Shown one piece after another: positions 1-11,420 of a stretch of DNA of 64,000 bases. The stretch covers positions 3,534,001-3,598,000 of the forward strand of contig CM066301.1 in assembly GCA_033807695.1 (NCBI GenBank), given 5' to 3'. The DNA is from Daedaleopsis sinensis (lineage: Eukaryota > Basidiomycota > Agaricomycetes > Polyporales > Polyporaceae). The stretch's first letter is position 1. Every line of letters starts with the position of its first letter. The notes beneath the pieces were generated by a model that searched no databases, was not told where the DNA came from, and worked only from the letters and a program-made list of their open reading frames with translations. The position numbers and the translations under genes were made by a program.

Positions 1-2
1 TG

Positions 3-68
3 GACGAGCTGGTCAAGGTCGGGGCGGAGGACATTTTGATTTTCAACTTGGACAACTGTCGGGTGTAA
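3..68 (+). CDS. 3' end of a gene, possibly ATP phosphoribosyltransferase (HIS1)
   Basis: Only the last 21 codons before a TAA at 66-68 lie in the window. They encode a tail of the form GAEDILIFNLDNCRV. HisG/HIS1 proteins end with a short strand of the type GA-x-x-IL-V/I after a Lys-rich helix, and this tail fits that pattern, as the regulatory domain end of the first enzyme of histidine synthesis. The match is to a short C-terminus only and is recalled, not searched, so the name is tentative. The gene enters from the left edge in frame 3 and no intron is visible in the piece present. Confidence 0.4.
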   Translation, partial: DELVKVGAEDILIFNLDNCRV

Positions 69-1546
69 CGTCTACAAAATCGTTTTGTTGGTTTGTGAGG
101 TTCAATGTCACGATGTGTTGTAATAATTAGAGGAGTCTGCTCGCCCGGGGGCTGCTGACTGATCATGCTGCCAGTGGACCTTCGCATTGCGCCGAGTGCA
201 CCAGTGGATCGCGCGGACAATCTAGCGAGCGGCACCTCGGCCATGATGACAGTCTCGAAGCGTTAGAGCTATAACAAATAGCAAATACCGCCGTGCCTCA
301 GTCAACGTCGGCGGAGACATTGTGCGGTGAGGCACTGAAGGGCGGCGTTATTCGACTGGTCGAGAGTACTCACCGCGTAAGCACATTACGTGGCCAACAG
401 TGTTGATGTATCTCAAGCGCAATAGGCTCCCGCCGGGACACCTCCAGAGCGCCATGGTGGTTCAGTGCGCCCCGAAGTCGGTACAATACGGCAGTGCCCA
501 AATCCCAGATTCGTCGCCTTGGTCCCGCCTGACCAGATGTGCGGTTATGTGCGGTGACACGAAGCGTCACCTTTACGGAACCCCGAGGCTTCTGGCGCCG
601 TTGAAGACAAATCGGAGAATCAGAAAACTAGCTTTCAGAATTCAAGGGCTCAAGCGAGACTGCGCACCGACAAAATGCGACAGGTTCTCCAGGGGAAGAC
701 GGGCATGGACCTGGGCCCAGCGGCCTGAGGCTCCACGCCATGGCGCCGTGAAGCATTGACCGACCGGAGACTCCTTATATCGAGGGACGCCACCAAGCAT
801 CCACGTCAAGGAACTTGAAGACTTCTCGCGCGACTCGTCGCCCTTCCTGAGCCTGGGCTCAGGGTCGTGCTGCGCACTGACTCCACTGAGGCGACATCCG
901 CCTAGAGTATGATCTTGTATCATGCCGTATATTCCTGCACGATTTGTATGGGCGTGAGCTGCGACTCGTGTTGAATCCAGAAAATGCTCACCGTCCCCGC
1001 CTTTGAACTCTCGTCCCTGGCACGGCAGATACTTCTGGCCGCAAATCTCTGGGTCTCCGCTCGACGAGTTCAACGGGTGCGCATGTAGTGGTCTTCTGTC
1101 TTGATTTCGTCTGTGGTGATTCCAGTTAGCCTGTCTGCGGTCGATCGAGAATACGTCACCACGTAGACTCCATGCCACGCTGTATCCGGGGAGGCCCTAA
1201 GATCCACCAAGCGAAGGAGGCTGAAGACCTTTGTGGAGGAGCTGACAAAAAAGACGAATTGCATAGGACCAGTGCGCTGTAGACAGCAGGACTGAACAGC
1301 CTATGTGGCCGCTGTTGTTACAGGCGAGTGCGTGAGGTCTCAAGCGTATATCCGTCGCTAAGCTCCATTAGGGAGATGAAAAGCGAACTGCTCCCACCTT
1401 GCGCCATCGATCACCTCTAACCACTATTCACACCGTGTTTCGTCGGAGAGACGGATGTCTTGAGCGAGCATTCATAATTCGGGGTATATCGCGTGAATTC
1501 TAAACTACATGGGGTATAGAGCGCAGTCCTAGATGTATGTCAACAA
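69..1546. other. Intergenic, no gene recognised
   Basis: About 1.5 kb between the left-edge gene and the metallophosphoesterase. Open frames of up to 178 codons occur on both strands (for example 642-1178 minus), but they overlap each other, have no family resemblance and show no chain of splice sites. I see no RNA gene or repeat. Confidence 0.5.
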
Positions 1547-2707
1547 TCAGTCCTTGAGATCGACAATGATGGGAAGCGGCATGTTTGGTAGTGCGGCGTT
1601 GACAGATATCCTGCGACTCGGGCTATCGGGTGTTGGCTCACGAACGGCGACCCCGCGGGCCTCGTGGATGTGACCGAAGATATGCAGTCGACAATTCTGC
1701 AGATCCGGATGCTCGAGACGTTCAGCAAGCACAGCACAGCCGGCGTGTATATATTTTCGACTCAGGTCGCAGATGTTCTTTGGTGGAGTGTGGGTCATGA
1801 GAATGTCCGTCGAAGCAGGGATACGGTCATAGATGGCTTTGGCGGCATCACTGTCAGCTTCATACTGGAAGGCACCGATCGAGTAGAATGGTGCAGCCTT
1901 AGGATGAGAGTGAGTGAACAACACCAGGAAAAGAACACGTGACATACCGGGGAGCCATATATTGTGTATGTCTTGCCGCTTTGTGCGGTGTATGTCGTGG
2001 CTTCATGTTCAAGATAGACGATGCCTGCTTTGCGCAACGCTTTGCTACGAACTAGTTGTCGGGCGGCTATGATATGCTACAGCGCTACGCTTGAGCAATG
2101 TAGCACATGACTGGGAATGGGTGCGATATACCTTGGGCTTGATATAGCTCGGACGCAGGAGAGTGCCTCCGTCTGCGTAGTTGGTATCGAGAGATCTCTA
2201 CGAGGAGATTAGGATGAGTGAAGGATGGATTGGAAGCAAGATCTCCTTGTGACGTACATCGTGGTTACCGGCCATAATACTGGAGGCGTCATAATCAGAG
2301 ATGAAAAGTGTCACAAAGACAACTTGTACACACAATTTAGCAGGGTGGGGCAGGGTCTTGAGCCAATTCAGAGTTACTTGGAGCTTATCGAGCGCGCCGT
2401 TCATGCTGAGATCGCCCGAATGCAAGAGAACATCTCCAGGAGGAATGGCAAAAATGTGCGAGTGAGTATCCGAGATGCAGACAAAGCGAGTCCAACCAGA
2501 ACCAGGATGGCGAGGCGGGTGGGTTATGTCGTACGAGTCGTAGACGACTGCTGTCTCGAACTGCTGTGCGCGGGTCATTGGGATGGGCGGAGAGTTGTGG
2601 ATGCGGGAACACTTGCTAGAGATAAGTTTGCAGACCGAGCCCTTTATGCGTTTTGGAGGAGGCGATGAAGCGTACGCGTGAATACGAGGCGACATTGAGA
2701 CAGACAT
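1547..2707 (-). CDS. Metallophosphoesterase (calcineurin-like, MPPED/UPF0046 type)
   Basis: Probable metal-dependent phosphohydrolase of the calcineurin-like superfamily, close to the MPPED1/2 (UPF0046) group. The start at 2707 is the first ATG and sits in a perfect GCCACC-ATG context. Metal-site motifs appear in order: FVCISDTHSH (motif I), GDVLLHSGDLS (motif II), MAGNHD (motif III), ILMTHTPP (motif IV) and HIFGHIHEARG (motif V). At least four introns are needed: before MAGNHD, directly after it, before the KALRKAGIVYLEH exon, and before AAPFYSIGAFQYEAD. The reading then runs open to the TGA at 1547. The exon between MAGNHD and KALRKAG is short and its exact borders are uncertain. Physiological substrate is unknown. 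The gene is divergent from glutamyl-tRNA synthetase with only about 170 bp between start codons. Confidence 0.85.
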
Positions 2708-2875
2708 GGTGGCGGAATTCAAGTAACAAGGCGGCAGCTTTCCTTGAGGCGTGCGGCGGTGCTAAAGCGCCGGCCCGGACCACTGCTGGAGATCGTCCTG
2801 ATTAGATTGGCTGAAGCAGTGTGGTCAGAGTCATCTTGCTAGTTTTCTGCTCAGACCGCTCTCCATTCGACCACC
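2708..2875. promoter_or_regulatory. Shared divergent promoter, metallophosphoesterase / glutamyl-tRNA synthetase
   Basis: The 168 bp between the two start codons must hold both promoters. No clear TATA box is present on either strand. The part next to the synthetase start is C/T-rich (CGCTCTCCATTCGACCACC), as is usual upstream of fungal start codons. This is inferred from gene arrangement. Confidence 0.5.
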
Positions 2876-5628
2876 ATGTCGGGCGTGCTTTCCCTCTCTC
2901 CCGCTGCAGCTCCTTTTCCTTGGGCGGCTGCCGCGATCGCAACATACACTGGAAAAGCAACTCTCAACTTCGACACCGCCGCGACCAGTGCCTCGCTCGA
3001 CCTTGACGGGTCTCAAGTCACCGCGGACGATGAAATTGTTCAGGCACTGGCCAAAGCCGGCGGCCTGTCAGATGATAGCGCGAAGGTACGGCGCGTCGGG
3101 CGTGTCATATGTATACCGCGCTGACGGCGGTGCGCCGCGTATAGACATCCGCGTACTTCGCGCTCGCCAAAGCACTGCCTACAGTGACTGCCTTCCCGGA
3201 AATTACTGCCGCGCTCGACTCCCTCGATGACCACCTAGCATATAGAACATTCCTTGTCGGTCATACGATTACAGCTGCAGATTGGGCCGTTTGGGGCGCA
3301 TTGAAAGGTCCGTCCAAATCAGCACCGCTTCGGCGGCAGTCCAGCTTATTCGATCACAGGCAGCGGCAAGATTGTTGGCTTGCTCAAAAACAACAAGCAT
3401 CCCCACCTCCTTCGATGGTTCTCTCACCTCGATTCATTTGAGTCCACACAACTTGCCATTGCGAGCCTGGGCGGTATGTGTCATTTTCCTAATACTGTGT
3501 CAAATCAAATACTGATCGGTCGATACTTACAGAGGCCAAATCCGCAAAAGCACGCTCGAACAAGACCGCAGCGTCCTTCGCCCTCGGTCTACAGAATGCT
3601 AAGGAAGGCGAAGTCGTCACTCGGTTCCCCCCCGAACCTAGTGGCTACTTGCACATCGGGCACGCTAAGGCGGCGATGCTCAATCAGTACTTCGCGAATA
3701 TGTACAAGGGTAAGATGATCATCCGATTTGATGATACGAACCCCAGCAAAGAGAGGGTATGTCAAATACGATCAAACGACACTTACGCTAGAACTCATCG
3801 GAGTTGATAGACTGAATTCGAGGAGACCATCCTCGAGGACCTCGCTCTCCTCGACATCCACGGCGATAAGGTCACACACACATCCGATTACTTCGATCAG
3901 TTGTACGATTATGCACTGCAAATCATCAAGTCAGGCAAGGCGTACGCCGATGACACCGAACAGGAGCAGATGCGTAAGGAGCGTATGGATGGTATCGCCT
4001 CTAAGCACCGCGATGACAGCGTCGAGGACAACCTCAAGCACTTCGAGGAAATGACCAAAGGTACCGAAGAAGGCATTCGGTGGTGCATCCGGGCCAAGAT
4101 GAGCGTGGACAACCCCAACAAGGCTCTTCGGGACCCAGTCATCTACCGATGCAATTTGCTTCCTCATCACCGTACAGGGTAAGTTGATACTTTGACATTA
4201 AGAAAGCCATCTTAGGCTCTCTCTGCCGCAGGTCAAAATGGAAAGTATATCCTACCTACGACTTTGCTTGCCCGATCGTCGACTCGCATGAAGGTGTTAC
4301 ACACGCTCTCCGTACCAACGAATACCGCGACCGCAATCCGCAGTACCAGTGGATGATCGAAGCATTGAATCTGCGCCGAGTACATATTTGGGACTTCAGG
4401 TGAGCGCAAGTTCTCTAAATTGCGGGTGCACTAGCTAAAGTAAAGCATAGTCGTCTCAATTTTATCTATACGTTATTGTCGAAACGCAAGCTGCACTGGT
4501 TCGTCGATAGCGGTCTCGTGCGCGGTTGGGATGACCCTCGGTTCCCTACGGTTCGCGGTATACGCCGTCGCGGTCTCACCGTTGAGGCACTCCGACAATT
4601 CATGCTCGCACAAGGTCCTTCCCAGGCGATCGTCTCGCTTGAGTGGGATACGCTCTGGACGATGAACAAGAAAGTCATTGACCCCATTGCTCCGCGTTTC
4701 TGGGCCATCTCCAAGACCAACATGTGAGTGATTGGATACCAGTGCATCCCTGCAAGGCAACCCACTGATAGCTCCGGGGGCAGTGTTTCCGTGACAATCA
4801 AGGGAGGTCCGGCGGAAACGGAGGTCAAGACTTTGCCAAAGCACAAGAAGAACCCCGAAGTTGGCGAGAAACAGACGGTCTTTTCGTCTCTGGTCTTCCT
4901 GGAGCAAGAGGATGCCCTCTCTTTCGACGATCAGGAGGAGGTGTGTCTTCCATGTACATCGATCCCGCAGCAGCCATGACTGACAACTCTTCTGCCAGAT
5001 CACCCTCATGGACTGGGGCAACGCAATCGTGCGCTCCAAGTCGACAAACGAAGCAGGGGTCATCACTGCGATCGAGCTCGATCTCCACCTCGAGGGCGAC
5101 TTCCGCAAGACGAAGAAGAAGATCACATGGCTTGCGCAACCCGCAGGCGCGAACACGCTTGTCGAGGTGACGCTCCTCGACTATGACTATCTTATCACCA
5201 AGAAGAAGCTCGAGGAGAACGACGACGTCAAGGACTTTGTCACGCCCGTTTCCGAGTTCCGCGAGGAAGCAGTCGCGGACGCGAACGTGCGTGCGCTCAC
5301 GAAGGGCGACATCATCCAGTTCGAGCGCAAGGGCTACTACATCTTCGATGGAGTTGTCGATGGCAGACACGAGTTCATTCAAATCCCCGACGGACGTGCG
5401 GCAAGCATCGCGAGCAAGGCCGGAGCTGCGGCCTCCGCCGAGGCCGCGAAGGAGAGCAAGAAACCTGCGCCTGCGCCCCCTGCCGCCGCCGCCGCATCAG
5501 CAAAGGCTGGGCTCGAGACTCCCGTCGAGACGAAGATGTACGAGGTCGGAAGGGTGTACGGAGAGAACGAGGTGGAGACACCAGTCGAGACGAAGATGTA
5601 CAAGATGAAGAGCGTGTACGATCCGTAG
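2876..5628 (+). CDS. GUS1: Cytosolic glutamyl-tRNA synthetase
   Basis: Charges tRNA-Glu with glutamate in the cytosol (class Ic synthetase of the GluRS/GlnRS eukaryotic branch). The gene has about nine exons. The N-terminal ~190 residues form a GST-like domain ([20 protein letters not shown]), which in yeast docks on Arc1. The catalytic core begins with [19 protein letters not shown], where HIGH is the ATP-binding signature. It continues with [25 protein letters not shown] and the second signature in [12 protein letters not shown] (KMSKS equivalent LSKRK). The anticodon-binding beta-barrel follows ([32 protein letters not shown]). Introns of about 50-60 nt lie at 3086-3144, 3308-3359, 3474-3532, 3757-3810 and 4179 onward. 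The C-terminus has an Ala/Pro-rich linker and a duplicated ETPVETKMY block ending in SVYDP. Confidence 0.95.
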
Positions 5629-7326
5629 ATGGGGACCCACCGGTATGTACAATAGAACAGCGCAGCGCTCCACCGTTTTGCTTTTCTACAGCGCGCAAGA
5701 TCAGCTATCCTTCACCTTGGTCGTGAAAGGAACGCATACACTTCGACTGCTGCATCGCTACTGTTGGCGGGTGCAATGAAAATCAAAGGCGAGGCTCAGG
5801 ATGCAGGGCTTGACGATCTGCTTGCATCTTGGTACGAAGATGTTGCGATGACCTTTCTGCCGTTGTGAGCAGGTACACATGACAATCGGACGACTCGGTG
5901 ACGGCTCCCGTGACAGTCGGAGCGAACGAACTTGCGAAGCTCAGGCTATGGCAGACACTGAATAGATCGTACAGTAACAGCTGTCACTTCGAGACGTGGC
6001 TCGCAGTGCCAGTGATAAGTATAGTAACCATCGGAAGGTGTCTAACGGACGGTGATGGGCTTCTGTGTCCGTCGCTAGCCTTACTAGAGGTGTGGTTTGA
6101 TAAATTTAAAGCTAAGTGGTTGACAGTAGCAGCGTTAGCTGAGGACAAGGACAAGGACTGCCAAGTACTGGTCGACTGTTCGTGAAGATCGCCCATCTTA
6201 GCAACTCCCCACACAACCTCCAAAGCCCTCCCTTCTCGCTATGTATACCAACTGGCAGTGACCTTAGAAGTTCGTACAGAGTTCACTTCGATCAGTCCTT
6301 GCCGTACCTAACGCCATCCCGGCAGCTACCCAGGGTGTACGACATGGGCGGTGATACGTTGATAGTATCCCATAGCCAAGGCTCCAAACAGGCTCCAAGT
6401 ATTCGCAGACCTGGCACGGATGCTGTCAGCCTGTAGCGAACGGTGGCACCAAAAGTAGCAAGGAAATCAGGAAGGTGACGGTCGGCTGTTGGCAAATTCA
6501 ACCACTGCTGAGACTCTGCGGGAGACTCTGATGAGACCCTAGACTTCCGCTCTTCTGTGTCGAACCGGTCCTCGAGGTCTTAAGACGGCTCAAGCTATGC
6601 CCTTTGTTCTGTTCTCTCAGGTCATATGGGCGGCGAAAGTAGTGACCAAGTATGGGGGGACCCGTGGTTTGATACGCGCGCTGAAGAGACTGAGACCACC
6701 TGCGGGCGCCATCACTAGTGACAGTGGCGGTGCTCGGAGTTCGTGCTATTTTTCAACCTCCTCCGGGCCCGTCCTCCCGTAAGTACCTTCAGGTTTATCG
6801 CGGCTAATGCTCAAGCCAGGCTCAGGCTCTGAGTCTCAAGCTCTAGATATCAGCCGTCGACTGTAGACGGCCCTCAGTCATTGCTGTAAGGAAGTTACGC
6901 ACACTCACCGCTCAATAAGTTCTGACTCCGTCGTTAGTAGTTACAAGTGATCATGATGCGCTCAACGCGAAGCTGGCAACTTCTCATTGATGTGAACTTT
7001 CTCGGCGTCGATCATGCTTAGGCTCATCGCGGGCGTGGCACTCTGGCGGAGTCAGACTAGAGCATTGCAAGCGGGCAGCTTGGAACATTGACGAATGATT
7101 TGCCGTGCTGCGATCCTCGCCGCTCGAGAGACTGCCACAGTACTAGTCTTATCCTAGAGCCACATCACCTTAACGCGTATGTAGCCCCACATGATAGAGA
7201 GCCCTCCGTTTCCATCAGCGTTTTCGCCCCGATCGTGCATAAGTAACACCTTTGTATGCTGAGGATACTCCCTGACATACCAATCAATATTAGTCATGGA
7301 TCATCATAGCCTGAGGACGCCGCTGC
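5629..7326. other. Intergenic, no gene recognised
   Basis: About 1.7 kb after glutamyl-tRNA synthetase. Short open frames (for example 5898-6185 plus) have no family resemblance and no supporting splice structure. The base composition is less GC-rich than the flanking genes. Nothing else is visible apart from the 3' region of the synthetase. Confidence 0.5.
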
Positions 7327-7332
7327 TATAAA
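7327..7332 (+). promoter_or_regulatory. TATA box of F-box-like gene 1
   Basis: TATAAA lies 58 bp before the ATG at 7385 and is followed by a C-rich stretch (CTCCACACTCCCCCCTT) typical of fungal transcription start regions. Confidence 0.6.
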
Positions 7333-7384
7333 CACTCCCCAGCCCGGTCTCACCTCCACACTCCCCCCTTCGCAAACCTTTGCC

Positions 7385-8611
7385 ATGGAAAAGCTAGCGG
7401 TCGAGCTCCTCACACTCATTTCTTTCTATGCCTGCACCGACGGCGGACGCACAGGCTGTTCACTTGCTCTTGTTTCAAAACACGTCAACTATGCCTCTCG
7501 ACCCGCTCGTTTCTACTCCGTTTCGCTCATCGAATCCGCCACGCAGATAGAGCAGTTCCTCACTTGCTACGACGCTGAGCGCGCTCGCGCAAAGGACAAC
7601 CTGCCGCGCGTCCGCCATCTTTGTCTGTCCTTCTTCGGCAAGGCGCTCGAGACCGCTCCGCCAGAACAGATTCCGGCGCCCTCCCCCTCCCCCTCCTCGA
7701 TCCCGAGCTCTCGCGCGGCTTTCTTCGCGTCGCTCCAGCGCCGCACGCAGCACTGGCGCAACGCACAGGACAACCTCGACGAGCAGTACAACCGCGTCAT
7801 CCCCGCGCTCGTGCGCGCGGTTGCCCCGGACCTCTACACGCTCGCTTTAGTGCAGGCTCAGTGGCGGAGCGCGACCGTCATCCGCTGCCAGTTCCCCCGC
7901 CTGGAGGAGCTGACGCTTGTCGGTGGCGACCCGAGCTTCCTCCCCTTCAGCTTCGCCCCCGCCGGCAAGCCGATCTACCCCGCGCTGAAGCGCCTCCACC
8001 ACATCTGCGCTCTCGTCAATAAGGACATTGACTTCCACCAGTGGGCCGAGCATGCGCCGAACCTCACGCACCTCCGCGTCTCGCGCATGGACTACTACCC
8101 CCGTGTCACCGTCGACACGCTCGAGCAGGTCTTGAGTGAGTTCCCACACCCGACGTCCGGAGTCTGAGTGTATCACACCTGACTGACCTCTGTCCTCATA
8201 GGTCCCTCTGCGCCGAAGGACGTCTTCCCGCACCTGGAGCAGGTCGTCATACAGCCCCACCCGGGCCCGCCCCCGAGCCCGGACGGCCGCCCGAACACAA
8301 TGTCGCTCTCGTACCGCGACTTCCTTGCGCATTTGCGCAAGTCTGCGCGAAAGGCGCGGGTGCCTGTTTTGCTCCTCCCTGCGATGGAGGCCCCGAACCC
8401 GGCGCAGGGCGTGGACCCGAGCCGGGGCTGCATCCTGAGGCTACGCGGGGTGTGGATGGACAGGATCGAGGGCGGCCCCGGGGTGTGGGACAACCGCGCC
8501 ATCCGGGAGGAGAAGACGGACAGCCCGTCGCCTTCACCCTCGCCTTCGACTTCGACTTCGCCATCGCCGACACCGCCCTCACCTCCTTTGTTGCCGTCGA
8601 GACGGATGTAA
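7385..8611 (+). CDS. F-box/LRR-like protein 1 (agaricomycete family, function unknown)
   Basis: Two exons, 7385-8135 and 8202-8611, with a 66-nt intron (GTGAGT...CATAG). Joining them keeps the frame and gives about 386 residues. The N-terminus MEKLAVELLTLISFYACTD with GCSLALVSKH resembles the degenerate F-box seen in large agaricomycete families, where the box would bind Skp1. Downstream segments of the type LRHLCLSF, LEELTLVGG, LKRLHHICA and LTHLRVSR look like irregular leucine-rich repeats. The tail is a Ser/Pro/Thr simple-sequence run. The nearest relative in the window is the gene at 11421-12547, with the same start, the same intron position and phase, and the shared motif WAEHAPNLTHLRVS / WAVHAPQLTHLRVS. 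Substrate-adaptor function is inference; the target is unknown. Confidence 0.8.
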
Positions 8612-8783
8612 AAGTGTCGATTCGGGGACAATGGCTGTTGACCGGCCTGTATGTTCAATCTATCAGCTAGCTTTCTTCTTCACTCTCGAACCGGACTCGC
8701 GCACTGTACGCAGATCACTGTAACCGTACCTAACTCATATTTTTATACAAAATCTGGTATCCTAACATGCAACATCAATGCAA

Positions 8784-10176
8784 CTAAACGAGTCGGTATA
8801 CGATCTTCTCCGCGCTCACCCTGCCTTCCTTCATGTACTGCAACCCGTCCGGGATTGCGTCGAGCCCGCCCTCCCAGAGTTTGACCGGAAGGGGTTTGAT
8901 CTTCCCATCTTGCACCAGCTGCGGAAGCTTTTGCAAGAACTTGACCATGTGTTCTCGGTCCTCGGGCGCGGCCGGTGCATGCTGTCCAGTACGGTACGTG
9001 TACGCTCTGCCCAGCGACGAGTAGATGATCGTATCTACCATAATTCCGCGCCGAAACTCGGCTCGTTAGCATCTGCAACGTATCGCAAAGGACGAGCGGA
9101 AACTCACATAAACGCTCGACGTCCGTCCTTGTTGTTGCAACCTGCTGAACTGGGAGGATGTGCATGACCTTGCCTCCTCCTGGCGCGATAGCTGCCGCGC
9201 AGATCGCCTGCGACTCCTTGACGCTGATCGTGTCGAATGCAGCATGGACCGAGTCGCCGGTGGCAGTCTTGATCTTCGCGACGACATCCGGATCGTTGTA
9301 GTCAAATACCACCGATGCACCGAGGGACTTGACCAGTGCGGTGTTGCGTGGGGATGCGGTCGAGACGACCTTATAGCCAGACAGCGCTGCGAGCTGGATC
9401 GCGAACTGCCCAACGGACGCTGTCACGAGTATCGCTTGAGTCAGCTTACTGATGTGTCGAGGATGGATATATCCACTTACAGCTCCCGCCATGAATGTAC
9501 ACCCATTCTTCCCCAGAGACAGTCTCTGGCGGTTCGACCAATGCGAGGCGCGTCGGATGGTACAAACCTTGTACCGCCGTCCAGAACCTGTGGGTCCAAC
9601 ACACTTCATCAGTCGGACTGCAACTCACTGTGCGGCAACGTGAGTAACGCACGCGCATCCCAAGGTCGCAGCCTCCTCGTGCGAGAACGTTCCCTTTGGT
9701 ACAACCCAAGCAAGCTCAGCGGGGGTACGGATGTACTGCGCGTATGCGCCGCTATCGGCGAACGTCGCGCCCATGACGAAACCAGCGACATGCTGGCCGA
9801 TTTCTGGCGAAGACACATTCTTGCCGGTCCGAACGACGTACCCAGACCAATCGCATCCCAGAACGGCACCAGGGTTGGCTCTACCAGACTCTATGACTGA
9901 GAGAAAATCGTTGTATGCCTGAGGACAATAATGTCTTCAACTGGACTTTGAAGCACGTACACTTCCAATCTGTCGGGTTCTGTGCGACCGCGACCGCCTT
10001 GATGAGGATCTCATCGTCTCCTACTTCTGGAACCGGGTGGTCCAGTACTACTATACTCTTTCCCTGTTGTGAGGTGAGCAGCGAGTCCGCTGTGTGATAA
10101 AAGGGGAATAGCAACGTACATCTCGAACAACAAGTGCACGCATCACATTTGGAATGGCCTCCGGCGCTGATGTCAT
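8784..10176 (-). CDS. MDR-superfamily oxidoreductase (enoyl reductase-like, zinc-free)
   Basis: Probable NADPH-dependent quinone or enoyl reductase of the medium-chain dehydrogenase/reductase superfamily. It starts at the ATG at 10176 (MTSAPEAIPNVMRALVVRD). About six exons follow: the GroES-like part with ILIKAVAVAQNPTDWK and GCDWSGYVVRTGKNVS, then the segment TFSHEEAATLGCACVTHVA, then the Rossmann fold SVGQFAIQLAALSGYKVVST. The DYNDPDVV segment and the C-terminus KIKPLPVKLWEGGLDAIPDG complete the fold. The catalytic-zinc cysteine and histidine ligands of true alcohol dehydrogenases are absent, which fits the ToxD / trans-acting enoyl reductase branch. No polyketide synthase lies nearby, so a secondary-metabolite role is not supported. 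It sits between the two F-box-like paralogs, on the opposite strand. Confidence 0.85.
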
Positions 10177-10215
10177 GTCTGGCTTGATGTCGATGTCTTG
10201 TGTAGTAGAGAGATC

Positions 10216-10290
10216 CTGTGTGTAGTGAGTCTCAGAACGTCGGATTGGCAGAAACACCGGGGTGCGCAATGAATATATATACGTACTTAC
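10216..10290 (-). other. Probable 5'-UTR intron of the MDR oxidoreductase gene
   Basis: On the minus strand a strong donor GTAAGTACG begins at 10290 and an acceptor CACACAG ends at 10216, 39 bases before the ATG. A TTTATAA element lies farther upstream near 10380, where a promoter would be expected. Inferred from splice signals only. Confidence 0.4.
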
Positions 10291-10399
10291 ATGCCTGGGA
10301 GTGGGTTGGGTGGCAAGGGGAAGCTTTGTCATCTCAATGTTTGTAAGCCCAAATATCTTATTATCGGTCGTGAGGTTATAAAACGTGGTAAGGACCACG

Positions 10400-11420
10400 G
10401 AGAGTGATCTCTACGGTTTAATAGCTGTAGCATGTCGTCGCAATCTTCGGGATCGCACAAGAGCCTTCTCGTTCTGTAGTGTGTGTCGAATTTGAATGCT
10501 CGAAAATGGAATACTTACTCACCTTCAAGTGCAGATGACTCCACAGCTGCAGCGGAATCAGCAAATCCAAGAGATGCTCGTGAGAAAACCGAGTCTACGC
10601 TGTTTGAGTGTGCTTTGAGGATTGTGCATTATGGTTTACACTGGGACTGCAAGACCGGAGGTGCGTGGTAGTAAGCACAGTACTAGTAGTGACAGGCGCC
10701 CACTGAATTGTTCCGAATTTGGGTGGCGGTGGCGCTTAGTTGTAGTGCTATGCTTTCAACCACCTCGACGAGTCGACCTTCAGACTCCAGCTGGGCCCAT
10801 GGGCCGTTCAGCATAGAGCCAATTTGAACGAGAAAACCCTTTCCAACCTCAGGACACGGGCGCGAAGACGACAATGAGCAGTTCAACAACAACAGGCCGA
10901 AGCCGCTGCCACCAAGCTGTTACTCGGATTCGCCTCAGCTCGGATTTGTGAGTACTAGACTGTCTCTGTAGGTCCCAACTATTTCATGTGGTGTTGAAAA
11001 TTGTGATAGCTGTTTTTGAGGGGAAGACACGTCGATACTGACCAAATGACTCGACGATTCGCACCCCTGTCAGTTTACGGACACATCGCGGTTGTCCCTT
11101 CCCAAGCGCAAATCGTCGACGTCCTTACCGGAACTGAGCACTGAATGTCAGGATTCACCATTCGCACATGATACTAGCGAGTGGAAAGCATAAGCAATAA
11201 AACAAGTGTACATCCTAGCTATTTCACTGTGACGACGGCTAGCGACAACCATCACTTCATTTCAGCCCACTCCAGACTCCGATGACTACGGTGCGTAGCC
11301 AACCTTCTGTGGTCAGGAACACAGCCAGTCGGCAATATTAATGATCACATTGATAGAGAGGTCCTGCTATTGCCCGCCATCTCACAACCGAACACCTCCC
11401 ATCTACCCGTGCTCACCACC
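10400..11420. other. Intergenic, no gene recognised
   Basis: About 1 kb between the promoter region of the MDR gene and F-box-like gene 2. No open frame has a recognisable product. No TATA box like that of the first paralog is evident before the ATG at 11421. Confidence 0.45.

Noticed and set aside
8173..8658. 161-codon minus-strand ORF over the second exon of F-box-like gene 1
   Set aside because: Reverse-strand shadow of a spliced coding exon.
8784..10176. Enoyl reductase as part of a polyketide gene cluster
   Set aside because: No polyketide synthase, terpene synthase, P450 or cluster regulator is recognisable in the neighbourhood.
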